A program made the translations under genes and the position numbers. Below the pieces are notes generated by a model that saw only the letters and a list, made by a program, of their open reading frames with translations, was not told the DNA's origin and made no database searches. A stretch of 64,000 nt of DNA, taken from NCBI RefSeq assembly GCF_004353905.1, contig NZ_SMOD01000005.1:62001-126000 (forward strand), written 5' to 3'. Source of the stretch: Paraburkholderia guartelaensis (GTDB lineage: Bacteria; Pseudomonadota; Gammaproteobacteria; Burkholderiales; Burkholderiaceae). Of this stretch, positions 37,059 to 47,876 are shown one piece after another. The first letter of the stretch is position 1. Every line of letters begins with the position of its first letter.

Positions 37059-37835
37059 ATGAATCCGCTTGCGGAGCTGCGTTATTTCTTCACGGCGCTG
37101 GGCTATTTCACGCGCGTGCCGGTGCCGCGCTGGGTGGGCTTCGATCCCGCCTGGCTCAACGCGGCGGCGCGCTACTTTCCGCTTGTCGGCGCGTTGATCG
37201 GCGCGCTTGGGGCGCTCGTTTATCTCGCTGCGTTGCGCGTGTTTCCGGCGAGCGTGGCCGTGCTGCTTTCGATGGCTGTCACGCTCCTCGCGACGGGCGC
37301 CTTTCACGAAGACGGTCTCGCCGACTGCCTCGACGCATTCGGCGGCGCGTACGCCCGCGAGGACGTGCTGCGCATCATGCACGATTCGCGCATCGGCGCA
37401 TTCGGCGCGATCGGTCTCGTGGTGGCGCTCGCACTCAAATGGCAGACCCTCGCGGCGCTGCCGCCGGCGCGCGCCGCGATGCTGATGATCGCCGGCCACG
37501 CCGCGAGTCGCGCGTGCGCGATCAGCTATCTCGTTTCGCTTGAGTATGTGCGTCCCGAAGGCAAGGCCAAGCCCGTCGCGCAGCGCATGAGCGTGCCCGC
37601 GTGGCTGTGCGCGTGCGTGTTCGGCTTGCCGTGGCTGTTCTGGCCGGTGTGGTCCGGCGCGCCCGACTGGCGCGCGGGCGTCGCGACGCTCGTCGTGCTC
37701 GCCGTGCTGCGCTATGCGCTGGGGCGTTATTTCGTGCGCCGCATCGGCGGCTATACGGGCGATTGTCTCGGCTTCGCCCAGCAGGTGTTCGAGATTGCCA
37801 TCTACCTCGTGGGGCTCGCATGGATCTCGTTCTGA
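37059..37835 (+). CDS. cobS: Cobalamin (5'-phosphate) synthase
   Basis: Inner-membrane enzyme joining adenosylcobinamide-GDP to alpha-ribazole. The 258-residue protein has the CobS motifs FFTALGYFTRVPVP near 12-25, GAFHEDGLADCLDAFGG near 84-100 (acidic metal-binding residues) and RIGAFGAIGLV near 113, with about six membrane segments. A GTG at 37032 would overlap cobT; ATG 37059 was preferred. The 3' end overlaps cobC by 16 bases. Confidence 0.94.
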   Translation: MNPLAELRYFFTALGYFTRVPVPRWVGFDPAWLNAAARYFPLVGALIGALGALVYLAALRVFPASVAVLLSMAVTLLATGAFHEDGLADCLDAFGGAYAREDVLRIMHDSRIGAFGAIGLVVALALKWQTLAALPPARAAMLMIAGHAASRACAISYLVSLEYVRPEGKAKPVAQRMSVPAWLCACVFGLPWLFWPVWSGAPDWRAGVATLVVLAVLRYALGRYFVRRIGGYTGDCLGFAQQVFEIAIYLVGLAWISF

Positions 37836-38407
37836 TCCGCCATCCCGCCGTGGCCGTGGATGCGGGCGTGTGCTACGGCGCGAGCGACGTGCCGCTCGCG
37901 GGCGACGCGACGCAGCAGGCCGAGTCGCTCGTCGGGCGGATTGCGGCGCTCGGCATACGCGAACCGCAGCGCATTGAAACGAGCCCGCTTACGCGCTGCG
38001 CGAGCGTGGCGGCAGCGCTTGGCCTTCTGCGCGGCCACACGCCGCAAGCGGAAGCACGCCTCGCAGAGATGGACTTCGGCGCGTGGGAGATGCAGCGCTG
38101 GGACGCGATCGAGCGCGAGCAGATCGACGCATGGGCCGCGAATTTCGAGCACGCGCGTGAGCATGGCGGCGAGAGTGTTGCGCAGTTCGATGCGCGCGTG
38201 AGCGGATGGTTCGACACGCTCGACGCGCGCGAGAAGTCCACCGTTTGGGCCGTCACGCATGCGGGCGTGATCCGCACCGTCACGGCGCGCTCGCTCGGCA
38301 TGCCGCTCGCGCGATGCGTGCGCTGGCCGCTGGAGATGGGCGCCATCGTGCATTTGCGTTACGACTCGTCAAGCGCACTGTGGCTGCTTGCGCGCTGGAA
38401 CGCCTGA
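37820..38407 (+). CDS. cobC: Alpha-ribazole phosphatase (histidine phosphatase family)
   Basis: Phosphatase of 195 residues expected to remove the 5'-phosphate from alpha-ribazole phosphate or cobalamin phosphate. It has the catalytic motif IRHP (H8), a second arginine in SPLTRC near 56, EMDFGAWE near 84 and a second histidine in VTHAGVIR near 148. The motif is RHP rather than the usual RHG. Overlap with cobS and position at the end of the btuC unit support the assignment. It converges on btuF with 21 bp between. Confidence 0.88.
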   Translation: MDLVLIRHPAVAVDAGVCYGASDVPLAGDATQQAESLVGRIAALGIREPQRIETSPLTRCASVAAALGLLRGHTPQAEARLAEMDFGAWEMQRWDAIEREQIDAWAANFEHAREHGGESVAQFDARVSGWFDTLDAREKSTVWAVTHAGVIRTVTARSLGMPLARCVRWPLEMGAIVHLRYDSSSALWLLARWNA

Positions 38408-38428
38408 CAAGCCGCTTCGGATCTCGAA

Positions 38429-39337
38429 TCAATGCGCCGCGGCGTTGCGCGTGCGGGCGAGATCGAGATCCTTGCACAACTGCGTTGCGCCCTCAGCGAT
38501 GCGCGGCGCGGGGCGCGTGAGCAGATCGCCGTCGATGGCGAAGAGATTGCCGTGGGCGACGGCGGCGAGCGCCGGCCAGGCACGCCAGCGCTCGAGGCCC
38601 GGCAGCGGCCGATCCGGCGACGTGGCGCCTTGTGACGCGGTGACGATCGCATCGGGATTGGCGGCGAGGACAGCTTCCGTCGAAACCGTCGGCACGAGCG
38701 GTTCGAGCGCCGCGAACACGTTGCGGCCGCCGCAGAGCGCGATCACGTCGCTAATCATCTGCGAACCGTTGATGGTCATCAGCGGCTGATCCCAGACCTG
38801 GTAGAACACGCTCACGGGTGCGCGCCGCGCATAGCGTGCGCGCAATTGCGCGATGTCGCGGCGGTAGGCGGTCGCGGCGGCCTGCGCGGTGTCTTCGGTG
38901 CCGAGCAGCACACCAAGGCGTGTGAGCGAGGTCGCGACATCGTCGAGCTTGTGGGGCTCGCTGAAAAAGAGGGGGATGTGCAGCGCGCGCAGACGATCGA
39001 GCTGTTGCTGCGCGTTGCCGTGACGCCAGACCACGATGAGGTCGGGCTTGAGCGCGGCGATCCGCTCGAGGTCGAGCGCGCGGTTGTCGCCCACGCGCGG
39101 CACTTTCTGCGCTTCTGGCGGGTAGTCGCTATAGGCCACGGCGCCGACCACTTTCGCGCCGCCCCCCGCGGCGTAGAGCAGCTCGGTCACATGGGGCGCG
39201 AGGCTCACTACGCGCTGCGCAGGCGCGGGGAGAGTGACGGTGTTGCCCGCGTCGTCGATGGCGGTGACGGTCGCATTCGCGGCGCACGGCAGAATCGTCG
39301 CAACCAGCAGCGCGAATGCAATCGCGGCTGTGCGCAT
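38429..39337 (-). CDS. btuF: Cobalamin-binding periplasmic protein BtuF
   Basis: Receptor for the BtuCD importer, 302 residues. A Sec signal ends near ANA22, then a class III binding-protein fold: RVVSLAPHVTELLYAAGGG near 41-59, VVGAVAYSDYPPEAQ near 63-77, LKPDLIVVW near 95, and FYQVWDQPLMTING near 175. The ATG shares one base with the stop of the aminotransferase gene, so it is last in the cobU-cbiB-cobD-btuF strand. The much longer open frame upstream overlaps cobD and is not real. Confidence 0.9.
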   Translation of the reverse strand: MRTAAIAFALLVATILPCAANATVTAIDDAGNTVTLPAPAQRVVSLAPHVTELLYAAGGGAKVVGAVAYSDYPPEAQKVPRVGDNRALDLERIAALKPDLIVVWRHGNAQQQLDRLRALHIPLFFSEPHKLDDVATSLTRLGVLLGTEDTAQAAATAYRRDIAQLRARYARRAPVSVFYQVWDQPLMTINGSQMISDVIALCGGRNVFAALEPLVPTVSTEAVLAANPDAIVTASQGATSPDRPLPGLERWRAWPALAAVAHGNLFAIDGDLLTRPAPRIAEGATQLCKDLDLARTRNAAAH

Positions 39338-40362
39338 CAGCCGATCGTCCGCATGGCTTGCCCGAGCGCGCTTTCGAAGCGCTGCCATTCGCCTTCGGAC
39401 GCGGGCAGGCCAAAGCGCAGGCTGGCCGGCGTGTCGAAGCGGCGCGTCCACACGGCTTGGCGCGCGAGTGCATCCTGCAGCGCCGGCGCGCGCGGGTCCG
39501 TGATCCATGCGAAGAGCGGCGTGGCGTGCGGCGTGAAGCCGTGAGCGCGCAACAGCGTGACGAGGCGCTCGCTTTCGGCGGCGAGGCGAATGCGCATTTC
39601 GTTCTGCCACGCGCTGTCTTCGAACGCGTGCGTGACGGCGTGGCGCGCCGGCCCGCTCACGGTCCACGCGCCCAGACTCGCGCGCAACGCGGCCAGCAGG
39701 GCAGGCGCGCCGAGCGCGAATCCGCAACGCGCACCCGCGAGCCCGAAGAATTTGCCGGGCGAACGCAGTATGACGAGTCCTGCGCGGCTGGTTGCGTGCG
39801 CAAGCGTTTCGGAGTGCTCGTGGTCGAACGCATCGGCAAACGCTTCGTCGACGATCAGCGTGCCGCCGCGCGCCGCGAGTTGCGCATGCCAATGCAGCAG
39901 GCGGCCGGCAGCAAGATGCGTGGCCGTCGGATTGTTCGGATTCACCACGACGGCGTGCGTGACGGTATCGGGCAGCGTGTCCTGCATGACATCGAGCGGC
40001 ACGATCTCATGGCCCGCGCGCGCAAATGCCGGTGCGTACTCGCCATACGTGAGCGGTGCAATCGCTACACGCGCGCGCGGCAACAACGCTGGCAGCGCGC
40101 GGATCGCGGCCTGACTGCCTGCCACCGGCAAGACGTGGTGCGTGTCGGGTGCGCCGTAGTAGCGCGCCGCGCTTGCCGCGAAGCCGTCGCCTTCGTCGGG
40201 CAGGCGCCGCCATGCCGTGGACGGCACCGGCGGCACAGGGTAGCCATGGGGGTTGATGCCGGTGGAGAGGTCGATCCACGCGTCCCAGGCGATGCCATAA
40301 CGCTGCGCGGCTTCGTGCAGATTGCCGCCGTGCACGACGAGTGCGGTTGGATGCTCAGACAT
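39337..40362 (-). CDS. cobD: Threonine-phosphate decarboxylase (CobD; CobC in Pseudomonas naming)
   Basis: PLP enzyme of 341 residues of the class I/II aminotransferase fold that makes aminopropanol phosphate for the nucleotide loop. It has HGGNLHEAAQRYG near 11-23 and STGINPHGYP near 33-42 (CobD-specific), NPNNPT at 141-146, VDEAF with D172, and the Schiff-base lysine K204 in SPGKFFGLAGAR. It overlaps cbiB by eight bases at its start. Note that gene symbols cobC/cobD differ between organisms. Confidence 0.92.
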   Translation of the reverse strand: MSEHPTALVVHGGNLHEAAQRYGIAWDAWIDLSTGINPHGYPVPPVPSTAWRRLPDEGDGFAASAARYYGAPDTHHVLPVAGSQAAIRALPALLPRARVAIAPLTYGEYAPAFARAGHEIVPLDVMQDTLPDTVTHAVVVNPNNPTATHLAAGRLLHWHAQLAARGGTLIVDEAFADAFDHEHSETLAHATSRAGLVILRSPGKFFGLAGARCGFALGAPALLAALRASLGAWTVSGPARHAVTHAFEDSAWQNEMRIRLAAESERLVTLLRAHGFTPHATPLFAWITDPRAPALQDALARQAVWTRRFDTPASLRFGLPASEGEWQRFESALGQAMRTIG

Positions 40363-41293
40363 GGGTCGCCACGCTCACGAAGGCCAGTGCGAGCAGCGCG
40401 GCGAGCCACAGAATGGTGGTGCGTTCGACGAGCCGCAAGGCCGCATCCACGTGCTGCGCGCGCGGCGGCGAGCCCGCGCCGAGCGCCGGGCGCTCCTCAA
40501 GCATGCCGTGATACACGGCCGCGCCGCCCAGCAGCACGTTCAGGCTGCCCGCGCCGGAGGCCATCACCGGGCCCGCGTTCGGGCTCTCCCAGCGATGCGC
40601 CTGTTCGCGCCAGCAGCGCAGCGCCACGCGCGTGTCGCCGAGTAGCGCGTAGCTCGCAGCCGTGAGGCGCGCGGGAATCCAGTTGAGCACGTCGTCGATG
40701 CGCGCGGCCGCCCAGCCAAAGCGCAGGAAGCGCGGCGTGCGGTAGCCCCACATGGCATCGAGCGTGTTGGCGAGACGGAACGCGAGGGCGCCCGGGCCGC
40801 CCGCGATCGCGAACCAGAACAGCGCGCCGAAGATTGCATCGTTGCCGTTTTCGAGCGCCGATTCGACGGCCGCGCGCGAGAGCGCGGTGGCGTCCGCCCC
40901 GGCTGTGTCGCGCGAGACGATGCGGCCCGTCAACTCGCGCGCGGCGGCGAGGTCGCGCCGGGCGAGCGCGGCGCCGATCGGCGCGATATGTTCCGTGAGG
41001 CTGCGCGCACCGAGCGCGAACCAGAGCAGCGCGACGTGCAGTGCCCAGGCGAGCGGCCAGGGCAGCAGGGCGCACAGCAGCGCCGCGACGATAACGGGCG
41101 GTGCGACGGCGGCGAGCCATGCGACGAGGCCGAGCGGACGGCCGCGGCGGCCCGTGTTCAGGCGCGCTTCGATGCGGTTCGCGTACTGGCCGAAGGCGAC
41201 GAGCGGATGCGCGCGGCGCGGCTCGCCGAGCCAGCGGTCCACGGCGACGCCGGCCACGGCGAGCGCGGCGGTAACGGGTAGCGAGAGCATCAT
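40355..41293 (-). CDS. cbiB: Adenosylcobinamide-phosphate synthase
   Basis: Inner-membrane enzyme of 312 residues attaching aminopropanol phosphate to adenosylcobyric acid. It has DRWLGEPRRAHPLVAFG near 23-39, IVSRDTAGADATALSRAAVESALENGNDAIFG as residue region about 128-160 (given here as the family signature), and several membrane segments. ATG overlaps the cobU stop by four bases. It works with CobD and CobQ encoded alongside. Confidence 0.93.
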   Translation of the reverse strand: MMLSLPVTAALAVAGVAVDRWLGEPRRAHPLVAFGQYANRIEARLNTGRRGRPLGLVAWLAAVAPPVIVAALLCALLPWPLAWALHVALLWFALGARSLTEHIAPIGAALARRDLAAARELTGRIVSRDTAGADATALSRAAVESALENGNDAIFGALFWFAIAGGPGALAFRLANTLDAMWGYRTPRFLRFGWAAARIDDVLNWIPARLTAASYALLGDTRVALRCWREQAHRWESPNAGPVMASGAGSLNVLLGGAAVYHGMLEERPALGAGSPPRAQHVDAALRLVERTTILWLAALLALAFVSVATHV

Positions 41294-41844
41294 GAGGTCA
41301 CACGTGGCGCCTTGAGCACCAGCGGCAGGCCCGCGGCGACGAGCGTGGCGCGGTCGGCGAGCGCCGCGATGCGCTGATTGAGGCGACCGAGTTCATCCAC
41401 GTAGAGGCGCGTGGCCGCGCCCATCGGCACGACGCCCATGCCGATCTCGTTGCTCACCACGAGCACCACGCCTTGTGCGCGCTCGCAGGCGGCGGCGAAG
41501 GCGTCGAGGCGTTCGCGCCAGTCGGGCAGCGGCGCTTCGGAGTCGGCGGGGCAAAGCAGGTTCGCGAGCCACAGCGTGAGGCAGTCGATCAGCACGCACT
41601 GGCCGGGCGCCGCCGCGGCGTCGAGTGCGCCCGCGAGATCGAGCGGCGCCTCGGCGAGCGCCCAGTGCGCAGGCCGGCGCGCGCGATGGTGGCCGATGCG
41701 CTCGGCGAACTCGGTGTCGGCCGTCACGCGCGCGGTGGCGATATAGGTGACCGGCAAGCCGCTCGCAGCCGCGAGGCGTTCGGCGTGCGCGCTCTTGCCC
41801 GAGCGCGCGCCGCCGACGATGAAGGTGAGATCGCGCGAATTCAT
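41290..41844 (-). CDS. cobU: Adenosylcobinamide kinase/guanylyltransferase
   Basis: Bifunctional enzyme (CobU/CobP) of 184 residues producing adenosylcobinamide-GDP. P-loop GGARSGKS at 11-18, VTYIATARVTADTEFAERI near 33-51 with HHRARRP following, and VVSNEIGMGVVP near 130-141 are the diagnostic motifs. First gene of the leftward B12 unit, divergent from cobQ across 127 bp that must hold both promoters. Confidence 0.95.
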   Translation of the reverse strand: MNSRDLTFIVGGARSGKSAHAERLAAASGLPVTYIATARVTADTEFAERIGHHRARRPAHWALAEAPLDLAGALDAAAAPGQCVLIDCLTLWLANLLCPADSEAPLPDWRERLDAFAAACERAQGVVLVVSNEIGMGVVPMGAATRLYVDELGRLNQRIAALADRATLVAAGLPLVLKAPRVTS

Positions 41845-41971
41845 CGCGTGATTGTAACGGCTGCACTCAGGCCGCCGTCATCCGTTCGGCCAATGTCGGG
41901 CCGTGGTCCTGCATTTGGCGGCGGGGCGATGGGATAATGCGCGTTCGCCTTCGCAGCCATCCAAGCGCTTC

Positions 41972-43501
41972 ATGACCGCCACGCTACCCGCCCGCGTACC
42001 CATCGGCACGCTGATGATCCAGGGCACGACCTCCGACGCAGGCAAGAGCACGCTCGTTGCCGGTCTGTGCCGCCTCGCGCGTCGCGCGGGTGCGCGTGTC
42101 GCGCCGTTCAAGCCGCAGAACATGGCGCTCAACAGCGCCGTGACCGTGGACGGCGGCGAGATCGGCCGCGCCCAGGCGCTGCAGGCGGTCGCCGCCGGCA
42201 TCGAGGCGCACACCGACCTCAATCCGGTCCTGCTCAAACCCAATAGCGATCTCGGCTCGCAGGTCATCATCCACGGCAAGGCGCGCATGAATCTCAACGC
42301 GCGCGCGTATCAGGACTACAAGCCGCTCGCGCGCGAGGCCGTGCTGGAGTCCTATGCGCGTCTGCGCGCGCGCTACGACACGGTGTTGGTGGAAGGCGCG
42401 GGCAGCCCCGCCGAAGTCAACCTGCGCGCCAACGACATCGCCAACATGGGTTTCGCCGAGGCGGTCGATTGCCCGGTCGTGCTCGTGGCCGACATCGACC
42501 GGGGCGGCGTGTTCGCGCATCTGATCGGCACGCTGGCCTGTCTTTCGGAGAGCGAGCGCGCGCGCGTCAAAGGTTTCGTCATCAACCGTTTTCGCGGCGA
42601 CCGCACGCTGCTGGAACCCGGCCTCGCCTGGCTCGAGCAGCAGACGGGCAAGCCAGTGCTGGGCGTCGTGCCATATCTCCACGGCCTCACGCTCGACGCC
42701 GAGGACATGCTGCCAGGCGTAGCCCACAGCGGCGCACAGGCCGGCGGTGAGACGCTGCGCGTGGTGGTGCCGGCGCTGCCGCACATCAGCAACCACACCG
42801 ATTTCGATGCGCTGCGCGCCCATCCGCAGGTCGATTTCACTTACGTGCGCACGGGCGAAGTGCCGCCCGCCGCCGATCTGGTGATCCTGCCGGGCTCGAA
42901 GAACGTGCGCGACGACCTCGTGTGGCTGCGCGCCCATGGCTGGGAGACGGCGCTTGCGCGGCATCTGCGCTATGGCGGGCGCGTGATCGGCATTTGCGGC
43001 GGCATGCAGATGCTCGGCCGCGCGATTGCCGATCCGCATGGCGTGGAGGGCGAGCCGGGCGCGGTCGAGGGCTTCGGCTGGCTCGACTACGAAACGGTGC
43101 TCACGCGCGAAAAGACCTTGAAGAACGTGACGGGCGCGCTCGCGCTGGAAGGCGCTGACGGGCATGCGGCCACGGGCCCGGCGCGCGTGGCGGGCTACGA
43201 AATCCATATGGGCGAGACGCGCGGTCGGGCGCTCGAATCGCCCGCGCTGTGGCTCGCTGAGGGAGACGAGGGGGCGACGCGCCCGGATGGCGCGCGCTCG
43301 GCGGACGGCCAGATTCTCGCGACCTACGTGCACGGCCTCTTCGACACGCCGCAGGCCTGCGCGGCGCTGTTGCGCTGGGCCGGGCTCGCGCAGGCGCGCG
43401 CGGTGGACTATCCGGCGCTGCGGGAGGCGTCGCTGGAGCGGCTCGCGGACACGCTCGCGGCGAGCCTCGATCTGGAGAAGCTGTTCGGCGTAATCGGCTA
43501 A
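41972..43501 (+). CDS. cobQ: Cobyric acid synthase
   Basis: Glutamine-dependent amidase of 509 residues amidating four side chains of the corrin ring. N-terminal P-loop-like ATPase domain: GTTSDAGKS at 18-26, [12 protein letters not shown] near 45-56. C-terminal class I glutaminase-like domain: nucleophile C342 in [10 protein letters not shown] and H454 in YVHGLFD. ATG 41972 follows the family start; a GTG at 41903 extends the frame by 23 residues. It stands alone, divergent from cobU. Confidence 0.95.
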   Translation: MTATLPARVPIGTLMIQGTTSDAGKSTLVAGLCRLARRAGARVAPFKPQNMALNSAVTVDGGEIGRAQALQAVAAGIEAHTDLNPVLLKPNSDLGSQVIIHGKARMNLNARAYQDYKPLAREAVLESYARLRARYDTVLVEGAGSPAEVNLRANDIANMGFAEAVDCPVVLVADIDRGGVFAHLIGTLACLSESERARVKGFVINRFRGDRTLLEPGLAWLEQQTGKPVLGVVPYLHGLTLDAEDMLPGVAHSGAQAGGETLRVVVPALPHISNHTDFDALRAHPQVDFTYVRTGEVPPAADLVILPGSKNVRDDLVWLRAHGWETALARHLRYGGRVIGICGGMQMLGRAIADPHGVEGEPGAVEGFGWLDYETVLTREKTLKNVTGALALEGADGHAATGPARVAGYEIHMGETRGRALESPALWLAEGDEGATRPDGARSADGQILATYVHGLFDTPQACAALLRWAGLAQARAVDYPALREASLERLADTLAASLDLEKLFGVIG

Positions 43502-43530
43502 CAGCGCAGCTAAAAGCGCGGCTGACCGGC

Positions 43531-43950
43531 TCAGTAAAGGACCATCTGCGTACAGCGGAACAGCGCGATGGTCTTGCCGTCCGGGCCGCTCACGGTGGCG
43601 TCCCAGACCTGGGTGCTGCGCCCGAGGTGCACACCCTTCGCCACGGCCGAGATCGTGCCTTCGCGCGCAGTGCCGAGATGGTTGCTCTTGATCTCGATGG
43701 TCGTGAAGTTCTTCGCGCTGGGCGGCAGGTGCGCGAGGCAGGCGTAGCCGCAGGCCGTGTCGGCGAGGCCGATGACCGTGGCGGCGTGCAGGAAGCCATT
43801 GGGAGCGAGCAGGTCGCTGCGCACGTCGAGTTCGGCGCGAAGCAGGCCTTGCTCGAGGGCCAGCGGGCGAAAGCCCAGCAAATCGGGCAGGCGGCCGCGC
43901 TGCCTCTCGAGCAGGGATTCGATCGTGATGTCGTCGCGTAGCGTGCTCAT
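43531..43950 (-). CDS. PaaI/YigI-type hotdog thioesterase
   Basis: Hotdog-fold acyl-CoA thioesterase of 139 residues. PNGFLHAATVIGLADTACGYAC near 50-71 corresponds to the central helix and catalytic Asp/Asn region of the PaaI family, followed by TTIEIKSNHLGTAREG strands. The substrate cannot be inferred and the neighbours (cobQ, an orphan ParA) offer no pathway. Confidence 0.85.
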   Translation of the reverse strand: MSTLRDDITIESLLERQRGRLPDLLGFRPLALEQGLLRAELDVRSDLLAPNGFLHAATVIGLADTACGYACLAHLPPSAKNFTTIEIKSNHLGTAREGTISAVAKGVHLGRSTQVWDATVSGPDGKTIALFRCTQMVLY

Positions 43951-44026
43951 GGTCGGTCAGTCTCCTTGATTTGATATGAACATTGCGGGTGCGCGCTCGT
44001 GGGGGGCTTCGGCGGCGCGCAATTTG

Positions 44027-44039
44027 CCGATAATATCGG
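44027..44039. promoter_or_regulatory. AT-centred palindrome upstream of the ParA-like gene
   Basis: CCGATAATATCGG is a perfect 13-bp inverted repeat containing a -10-like TAATAT, 120 bp upstream of the ParA gene in the divergent region 43951-44159. Operator function is speculative. Confidence 0.3.
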
Positions 44040-44159
44040 ACGGTTGATTCGGGGCGCCGGCTCGTCTGCAAGTCGCCTCGCCAGGTATCGAACGACGCAT
44101 CACGCAAAAATCACGGCAATCCGGCTGGCCATGCGCCAGCCATCCTGACGGGAGCATTC

Positions 44160-44786
44160 ATGACGGTAATCGTGGTGGCGAATCCCAAGGGCGGCGTGGG
44201 AAAGAGCACGCTGTCCACCAATCTGGCCGGCTATTTCGCCGCACAAGGCGAGTGGGTGGCGCTCGCGGACCTCGACCGGCAGCAGTCCTCGCATGCCTGG
44301 CTCGATCTGCGGCCCGCGACGCTGCCGGCCATCGAAAGCTGGCAGGTCGATCTGGACAAGCCGGCGAAGCCGCCCAAGGGACTCGAGCACGCAGTCATCG
44401 ACACGCCCGCCGGCCTGCACGGCAACCGGCTCGAGACGATCATGGAGCTGGCGGACAAGGTGATCGTGCCGCTGCAGCCCTCGATGTTCGACATTCTCGC
44501 CACCCAGGACTTCCTGAACCGCCTCGCGAAGGAAAAGGCCGTGCGCAAGGGATCGATCCAGGTGGGCGTGGTGGGCATGCGGGTGGATGCGCGCACGCGC
44601 TCGGCCGAGCAGCTGCAGCGCTTCGTCGAAGGTCTGGAGCTGCCGGTGCTCGGCTATCTGCGCGACACGCAGAACTACGTTCAGCTCGCCGCGCACGGCC
44701 TCACACTGTGGGACGTCGCGAAGAGCCGGGTCGAGAAGGACCTCGACCAGTGGCAGTCGATTCTCCGCTGGGTCGACGGCAAATAG
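44160..44786 (+). CDS. Orphan ParA/MinD-family ATPase
   Basis: Deviant-Walker ATPase of 208 residues: PKGGVGKST at 9-17 with the signature lysine K10, ADLDRQQSS near 36-44, and VIDTPAG near 77-83. It has no N-terminal HTH and no ParB gene next to it, so it is not a standard chromosome or plasmid partition locus. Short ParA proteins of this kind position chemoreceptor arrays, carboxysomes or flagella, or act in conjugative islands. The partner is not visible here. Confidence 0.85.
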   Translation: MTVIVVANPKGGVGKSTLSTNLAGYFAAQGEWVALADLDRQQSSHAWLDLRPATLPAIESWQVDLDKPAKPPKGLEHAVIDTPAGLHGNRLETIMELADKVIVPLQPSMFDILATQDFLNRLAKEKAVRKGSIQVGVVGMRVDARTRSAEQLQRFVEGLELPVLGYLRDTQNYVQLAAHGLTLWDVAKSRVEKDLDQWQSILRWVDGK

Positions 44787-44840
44787 GCGCGCAGGTATGG
44801 CCGCGCGGGCCCGATGAGCCGCGCCGGCCAGACCCGGGTT

Positions 44841-45227
44841 TTAGCTCCAGGCTTGCGTGGGCACGTGGTCGCGGCTGCCCTTGATGCGGTTGTTCTCGTC
44901 CACGAACACGAGGTCCGGCTTCCAGCCGGCCTTGAGCTCTTCCTCTTCCACGTTTGCGAAGGCCGCGATGATCACGAGGTCGCCCAGTTGCGCGCGGCGT
45001 GCGGCCGAGCCGTTCAGCGAGATCATGCCGCTGCCGCGCTCGCCCTTGATCGCGTAGGTCGTGAAGCGCTCGCCATTGTTGATGTTCCAGATGTCGATGC
45101 GCTCGTTTTCGACGATGTTCGCCGCTTCGAGCAGGTCTTCGTCGATGGCGCACGAGCCTTCGTAGTGCAGCTCGCAGTGCGTGACCGCGACGCGGTGGAT
45201 CTTCGACTTGAGCATATGGCGTTGCAT
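44841..45227 (-). CDS. panD: Aspartate 1-decarboxylase proenzyme
   Basis: Makes beta-alanine for pantothenate. The 128-residue proenzyme self-cleaves between G24 and S25 in YEGSCAID to form the pyruvoyl cofactor; [14 protein letters not shown] near 70-83 and VDENN near 108 are conserved. GAGGAG precedes the ATG. It is 97 bp downstream of panC on the same strand, so the two beta-alanine-consuming and -producing steps are probably co-expressed. Confidence 0.96.
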   Translation of the reverse strand: MQRHMLKSKIHRVAVTHCELHYEGSCAIDEDLLEAANIVENERIDIWNINNGERFTTYAIKGERGSGMISLNGSAARRAQLGDLVIIAAFANVEEEELKAGWKPDLVFVDENNRIKGSRDHVPTQAWS

Positions 45228-45324
45228 GGAGGGGCTCCTCAGGCGAGCGGGCGCGCGGCCCGCCGCGGGTAAACGGAATCTGGGGATTCGGGTGAAAGCG
45301 GGGCGGCGCGGCCGCCCGCGGGCC

Positions 45325-47377
<2,053 letters not shown>

Positions 47378-47378
<1 letters not shown>

Positions 47379-47563
47379 CAGAAGTTCTGGTAGTAGACGT
47401 AGGACGTTTGCTTCACGCGCGAAGCCTGCTGGCGCTCGCGCTCGTCGAGGTCGATCGGCTGCTTGTCCCACAGGAGCGCGCGGCCCTTGCGTTGCTGTTC
47501 TTCGAGCTGCGGCTTTTGCTGCTTGAGCTGGTTGATGAACTGCGTGATGTCCGACTGATACAT
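47378..47563 (-). CDS. DUF3460-family small protein
   Basis: Protein of 61 residues, beginning MYQSDITQFINQLKQQKP and ending SYVYYQNF; highly charged, probably helical, with no signal or membrane segment. Its TGA overlaps the scpA ATG, so scpA translation is coupled to it. I recognise DUF3460, restricted as far as I know to beta-proteobacteria, and cannot assign a function; the fixed neighbour hints at a link to chromosome condensation. Confidence 0.8.
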
Positions 47564-47876
47564 GGCTGACGTCCGTCCAGTAAGGCGGGGCGCCTGATTG
47601 CGCCGCGCCGCTAATTCTGTCGGCGGCAATTTTACCGCAAGCCAAGGCCGCGGAACATCCGCCCGGGCGGAACGCGTTGGCCATCCCCGCGGCCGCCTCG
47701 CGCGCCATAGGTCCGGTCGCGCCCGCCGTTGTGGCACGCTTTGCACCTCCTCCTGGGGTTTTGACGCGCCGATGTGGTGAAATAACGCGTTTGCGCCCGT
47801 TGCCGCTGCCCGTGCCGCCCTGCGCGCGAGCGGCGCAACCGGTGGCAACCAGTTCTACGACGGCCGGAGGTGGCGT
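47564..47876. other. Divergent intergenic region, DUF3460/tamA
   Basis: 313 bp between two divergent units. It must contain both promoters. I see no conserved operator, hairpin with T-tract or small gene in it. Confidence 0.4.
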
